This document shows positions 32,292 through 35,074 of a DNA stretch of 35,074 bases, piece by piece. Below the pieces are notes generated by a model that was not told the origin of the DNA, did no database searches, and saw only the letters and a program-made list of their open reading frames with translations. Within the stretch, counting starts at the first letter, position 1. Every line of letters starts with the position of its first letter. A program made the translations under genes and the position numbers. This stretch comes from Flavobacterium branchiophilum NBRC 15030 = ATCC 35035 (GTDB lineage Bacteria > Bacteroidota > Bacteroidia > Flavobacteriales > Flavobacteriaceae): assembly GCF_002217205.1 (NCBI RefSeq), contig NZ_MUGT01000060.1:1-35074 (forward strand), read 5' to 3'.

Positions 32292-32768
32292 TTATTTTGG
32301 TTTTTTTTCCGATTTTTGTACCTCTTTTCTTAAATTCAATTCTGCTTCACTAGGATTTACATGTTCTAATTTGGGAACTTCTAAGGGTTTTGCCAAAATA
32401 GAATCTTTATTCACTTTTTCAAATTCCAATTCACCTTTCATAACTTTCAAAACAGATTGTAAGTAAATGTCATTTTTTTTCAAAGCATTAGACAATGAAT
32501 CTGATTTTAATGCTAATTCCGTTGCATTTTTTCTAAGTTCAGAGGAGGCATAACCTGGAATAAATTCTCTCAATGGTGTAAAAGCTATAATAAAAGTAGT
32601 AAGCGTAATGATAACAATGGCACTCAAAGTAGCTACAACAAATACGTTCATCAATGTCAAACGCATCGAAAATGTTTCCTCAAAGGTATCTTCATTAAGG
32701 ATTATCAAACGACTTTTAGTGTACAATTTCTTTTTAAGAATTTGTCTTTTGAGCTTTTTTTCGGACAT
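32292..32768 (-). CDS. N-terminal half of an M23-peptidase-type envelope protein, peptidase domain absent
   Basis: 158-aa protein: basic cytoplasmic tail, LIILNEDTFEETFSMRLTL (about 21-39), one transmembrane helix (about 41-63), LREFIPGYASSELRK (about 66-80), then a coiled-coil/polar region to a lysine-rich end. As I know the family, the same N-terminal module in flavobacteria is followed by a LytM/M23 domain with HxxxD and HxH zinc motifs; none is present here and the next gene starts 23 nt after the stop. It may therefore be a regulatory remnant or a natural short form. First gene of the GH3 operon and divergent from tatA. Confidence 0.75.
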   Translation of the reverse strand: MSEKKLKRQILKKKLYTKSRLIILNEDTFEETFSMRLTLMNVFVVATLSAIVIITLTTFIIAFTPLREFIPGYASSELRKNATELALKSDSLSNALKKNDIYLQSVLKVMKGELEFEKVNKDSILAKPLEVPKLEHVNPSEAELNLRKEVQKSEKKPK

Positions 32769-32836
32769 GATATAAAATTTACAGACAAATATATAAATTT
32801 AAACTAAATTTAAGTCATGTTTTGTGAATTTGTTAT

Positions 32837-32844
32837 TATATTTG
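32837..32844 (+). promoter_or_regulatory. -7 element for the tatA pair
   Basis: TATATTTG, 20 nt before the first tatA ATG (32865). No well-spaced -33. Confidence 0.45.
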
Positions 32845-32864
32845 CAACATAAAATTTAAAAATC

Positions 32865-33062
32865 ATGAAAGCATTAACAATATTTTTGGGCGAAGTGGGA
32901 CCAATGCAAATTATTTTGGTATTAGCAATTATTTTATTGCTTTTTGGAGGTAAGAAAATTCCTGAATTAATGAGAGGTTTAGGTAGTGGTGTGAAAGAGT
33001 TTAAAAATGCTGCAAAAGGGGAAGATGATACCGATAATAAAGATGATAAATCAAGCAAATAA
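32865..33062 (+). CDS. tatA: twin-arginine translocase subunit TatA/E (copy 1)
   Basis: 65-aa single-span translocase subunit for folded twin-arginine proteins. Short N-terminus, a membrane helix ([14 protein letters not shown], about 16-29), then the amphipathic helix [20 protein letters not shown] with the F-G hinge, and a charged tail ([13 protein letters not shown]). It is followed 25 bases later by a near-identical paralogue. tatC is not in the window. Confidence 0.93.
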   Translation: MKALTIFLGEVGPMQIILVLAIILLLFGGKKIPELMRGLGSGVKEFKNAAKGEDDTDNKDDKSSK

Positions 33063-33087
33063 CAACATAAATTAAAATATTATACGC

Positions 33088-33282
33088 ATGACAGCATTTG
33101 CAATATTTTTAGGTGAATTTGGCCCAACGGAAATCATTTTGGTATTGGCAGTAATCTTATTACTATTTGGAGGTAAAAAAATTCCAGAACTCATGAAAGG
33201 TCTTGGAAGTGGTGTTAAAGAATTTAAAAATGCCGCAAAAGACGATGTAGCCCAGAAAAAAGAGGACAAAATTTCAGAATAA
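33088..33282 (+). CDS. tatA: twin-arginine translocase subunit TatA/E (copy 2)
   Basis: 64-aa paralogue of the preceding gene, with almost identical membrane and amphipathic helices (only a few conservative changes such as R/K at LM(R/K)GLGSG). The charged tails differ: [13 protein letters not shown] here. Same tandem operon; it ends at a terminator shared with hflX. A recent duplication is the simplest reading. Confidence 0.93.
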   Translation: MTAFAIFLGEFGPTEIILVLAVILLLFGGKKIPELMKGLGSGVKEFKNAAKDDVAQKKEDKISE

Positions 33283-33292
33283 TTACCAATTC

Positions 33293-33328
33293 AAAAGCCA
33301 CAATTTTTAAATAAAATTTGTGGCTTTT
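33293..33328 (+). terminator. bidirectional terminator between tatA and hflX
   Basis: Eleven-bp stem AAAAGCCACAA (33293-33303) / TTGTGGCTTTT (33318-33328) with a 14-nt loop. A/T tracts at both ends suit the convergent pair. Confidence 0.8.
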
Positions 33329-33333
33329 ATCAT

Positions 33334-34554
33334 TTAATCTTCTACAGCATCTTTGTAATCTGGATACAAAAAATTATTATAAGGAAATCGGGTAATATGA
33401 ATTTCTCGTACAGCTTGATAAACACAAGCTCTAAAATCTTCAAAATTTTCTTTATTTGTAGCCGAAATAAACAAAGCATTTGAAACTCCTACCTTATTCA
33501 TCCATGTTTGTTTCCATTCCTCAAGTGTATAATGTTTCGATGTTTTTTCTGTTATCAAATCGTCATCCTCTATAGTCAAATACCGATAGGCATCAATTTT
33601 ATTAAAAACCATAATCACGGGCTTGTCATCGCATTTAATTTCGGCTAAAATTTGATTCACAGATGCTATGTGGTCTTCAAAATCGGGATGGGCAATATCA
33701 ACAACGTGTAATAACAAATCAGCCTCACGAACTTCATCTAAAGTACTTTTGAAAGAATCAATCAATTGAGTAGGTAATTTTCTAATAAAACCAACCGTAT
33801 CAGACAATAGAAACGGCAAGTTTTTTATAACTATTTTTCTTACAGTAGTGTCTAATGTTGCAAAAAGTTTGTTTTCAACAAAAACATCGCTTTTCCCTAC
33901 AGTATTCATCAAAGTAGATTTGCCCACATTGGTATAACCCACAAGAGCAACCCTTACCATAGCTCCTCTATTGCTTCTTTGAACCGACATTTGTTTGTCG
34001 ATAATTTTAATCTTATCTTTCAATAAAGCAATTCGATCTCTTACAATTCGTCTGTCTGTTTCAATTTCGGTTTCACCAGGACCTCTCATCCCAATACCTC
34101 CTTTTTGGCGTTCAAGATGCGTCCACATACCAGAAAGTCTCGGCAATAAATAGATACATTGTGCCAATTCAACTTGAGTTCTTGCATAAGAAGTTTCGGC
34201 TCTTTGTGCAAAAATATCCAATATCAAATGGGTGCGATCTAAAATTTTACAATCAATAATTCTTGAAATGTTTTTTTGTTGTGATGGAGATAGTTCATCA
34301 TCAAAAACAATGGTTGAAACATTATTTTCTTTGACATATAAATTAATTTCATCAATTTTTCCTGTTCCTAAAAATGTTTTAGGATTTGGTTTATCCATTT
34401 TTTGAAAAAATCTTTTGACAACCTCGCCTCCCGCAGTATAAGTTAGAAATTCTAGTTCATCTAAATATTCCTTTAACTTTTCTTCATCTTGTTTTTGAGT
34501 AACAATTCCTACTAAAACTGTTTTCTCAAAAGTTATTATTTCTTTCTCTAACAT
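33334..34554 (-). CDS. hflX: GTPase HflX
   Basis: 406-aa ribosome-associated GTPase that splits stalled ribosomes. The N-terminal nucleotide-binding-like domain includes GTGKIDEI and FDDELSPSQQKN (about 63-95); the linker has RLSGMWTHLERQ and GMRGPGETEIETDRR; the G domain has P-loop GYTNVGKST (206-214), DTVGF and NKID. Start ATG 34554, with a TAAATTTG -7 element (34571-34578) upstream. Ends at the terminator shared with tatA. Confidence 0.95.
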   Translation of the reverse strand: MLEKEIITFEKTVLVGIVTQKQDEEKLKEYLDELEFLTYTAGGEVVKRFFQKMDKPNPKTFLGTGKIDEINLYVKENNVSTIVFDDELSPSQQKNISRIIDCKILDRTHLILDIFAQRAETSYARTQVELAQCIYLLPRLSGMWTHLERQKGGIGMRGPGETEIETDRRIVRDRIALLKDKIKIIDKQMSVQRSNRGAMVRVALVGYTNVGKSTLMNTVGKSDVFVENKLFATLDTTVRKIVIKNLPFLLSDTVGFIRKLPTQLIDSFKSTLDEVREADLLLHVVDIAHPDFEDHIASVNQILAEIKCDDKPVIMVFNKIDAYRYLTIEDDDLITEKTSKHYTLEEWKQTWMNKVGVSNALFISATNKENFEDFRACVYQAVREIHITRFPYNNFLYPDYKDAVED

Positions 34555-34570
34555 AATATTAAATCTACGA

Positions 34571-34578
34571 CAAATTTA
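34571..34578 (-). promoter_or_regulatory. -7 element for hflX
   Basis: Minus-strand TAAATTTG, 16 nt before ATG 34554. No clear -33. Confidence 0.4.
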
Positions 34579-34699
34579 ATTAATTATCATGTGAAATAAA
34601 ATATTTTTTGATATTTTATGAATTTTAACTATTTTTTAGTAATTTTGAGGCAACAAAAAAACGAATTGTTATTATTTATCAACTTTTAATTTTCATTTT

Positions 34700-35074
34700 A
34701 TGAAAAAAATTATCTTACTATTATTGTTTTTAAGTTCGATGCTGGGCTACTCACAAATGGCCCTCGAAGGATTTGAAAACACCACGGGTCCTGATGCTTT
34801 ACCAGCTACAAATTGGACTTTAGGCACAGGCAGCTGGGCCGTTTTTGATAATGGAGTGGGTACCGTAGAGCGTTGGAACATCAACAGCTCGGTTTCTACT
34901 CCACCTTTTGTTTATGCGGGCACCAATTCGGCTTATATGACAAGAGAAAACATTGGAGCTGGAAACACTTCCGAGGACTATTTGGCTACGCCTGCCGTAA
35001 CGATTCCTGCAAATGGTCAGTTGAAGTTTTTTACTAGATCTTTTACTTCTACTAATTTAGGTACACTGTACCAA
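34700..35074 (+). CDS. secreted choice-of-anchor J type protein, partial (3' end beyond window)
   Basis: The first 125 codons of an open frame that runs off the window. An N-terminal signal peptide (MKKIILLLLFLSSMLGYSQ) is followed by LEGFENTTGPDALPATNW, GSWAVFDNG, ERWNINSS, TSEDYLATPAV and GQLKFFTRSF. That pattern is the choice-of-anchor J/cleaved-adhesin domain of proteins secreted by the type IX system in Bacteroidota. The C-terminal T9SS signal, if any, is not visible. A TAATTTTG -7 element is at 34640-34647, 52 nt before the ATG. Confidence 0.8.
   Translation, partial: MKKIILLLLFLSSMLGYSQMALEGFENTTGPDALPATNWTLGTGSWAVFDNGVGTVERWNINSSVSTPPFVYAGTNSAYMTRENIGAGNTSEDYLATPAVTIPANGQLKFFTRSFTSTNLGTLYQ

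Noticed and set aside
34700..35074. Adhesin locus or type IX secretion operon
   Set aside because: Only the first 125 codons of one cargo-like protein are visible; no por/spr genes occur in the window.

Overview
The window (about one-third G+C, 35 kb) looks like a chromosomal segment of a flavobacterium (Bacteroidota, Flavobacteriaceae-like). The evidence is the TAnnTTTG -7 promoter elements with no Shine-Dalgarno motifs, the families present (EttA, TatA-type translocase, GH3, DUF4230, TIGR03643, choice-of-anchor J style secreted protein, a flavobacterial Flavo-1-like structured element) and the coding style. Most of it is housekeeping DNA. No rRNA, tRNA, CRISPR array or prophage was seen.

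Layout. 1-3.5 kb: meaB (minus), an Fsr-type MFS exporter and an LpxL-like acyltransferase. 3.5-10.9 kb: a fatty-acid beta-oxidation operon, marR - hydroxyacyl-CoA dehydrogenase/enoyl-CoA hydratase (FadN-type) - thiolase - acyl-CoA dehydrogenase, closed by a strong terminator. A 30-bp near-perfect palindrome covers the marR promoter and is the obvious candidate operator. The operon's internal spacers carry short palindromic repeats. A 1.2-kb block between the first two enzyme genes holds a REP-flanked IS200/IS605-type (RAYT-like) transposase and the N-terminal half of a YhcG/DUF1016 nuclease.

11-15.6 kb: asd and mscL (minus), then a thioredoxin-like lipoprotein, tpiA, prmA and clpS (plus). The 507-bp mscL spacer holds a Flavo-1-like structured element. 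15.6-19 kb: an alkylglycerol-monooxygenase-like integral membrane hydroxylase overlapping a lysoplasmalogenase gene, a likely ether-lipid pair. Convergent to it is a split YeeE/YedE sulfur-import operon with a small cupin gene in the middle. 19-23 kb: a lipoprotein, kdsA, an outer-membrane protein, an EamA exporter and AlkB. 22.9-23.5 kb: a non-coding spacer with an 82-nt long hairpin.

23.5-27.1 kb: a second fatty-acid-hydroxylase protein, a TIGR03643 protein, and a four-gene DUF2089 operon (zinc-ribbon/HTH protein, membrane protein, secreted hydrolase, PH-like membrane protein). 27.2-32.8 kb: minus-strand ettA, then an operon of an M23-peptidase-like protein lacking its peptidase domain, GH3, DUF4230, TetR and a VanZ-like membrane protein. 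32.8-35 kb: tandem tatA genes, hflX (minus) and the 5' end of a secreted choice-of-anchor J type protein.

The least ordinary part is 6.46-9.03 kb. Several hairpin repeat families with conserved loops and variable stems sit in every spacer downstream of the first beta-oxidation enzyme gene, next to a transposase of the type known to mobilise such elements. Two of them run directly into start codons. I found no clearly new multi-gene defence or biosynthetic system.
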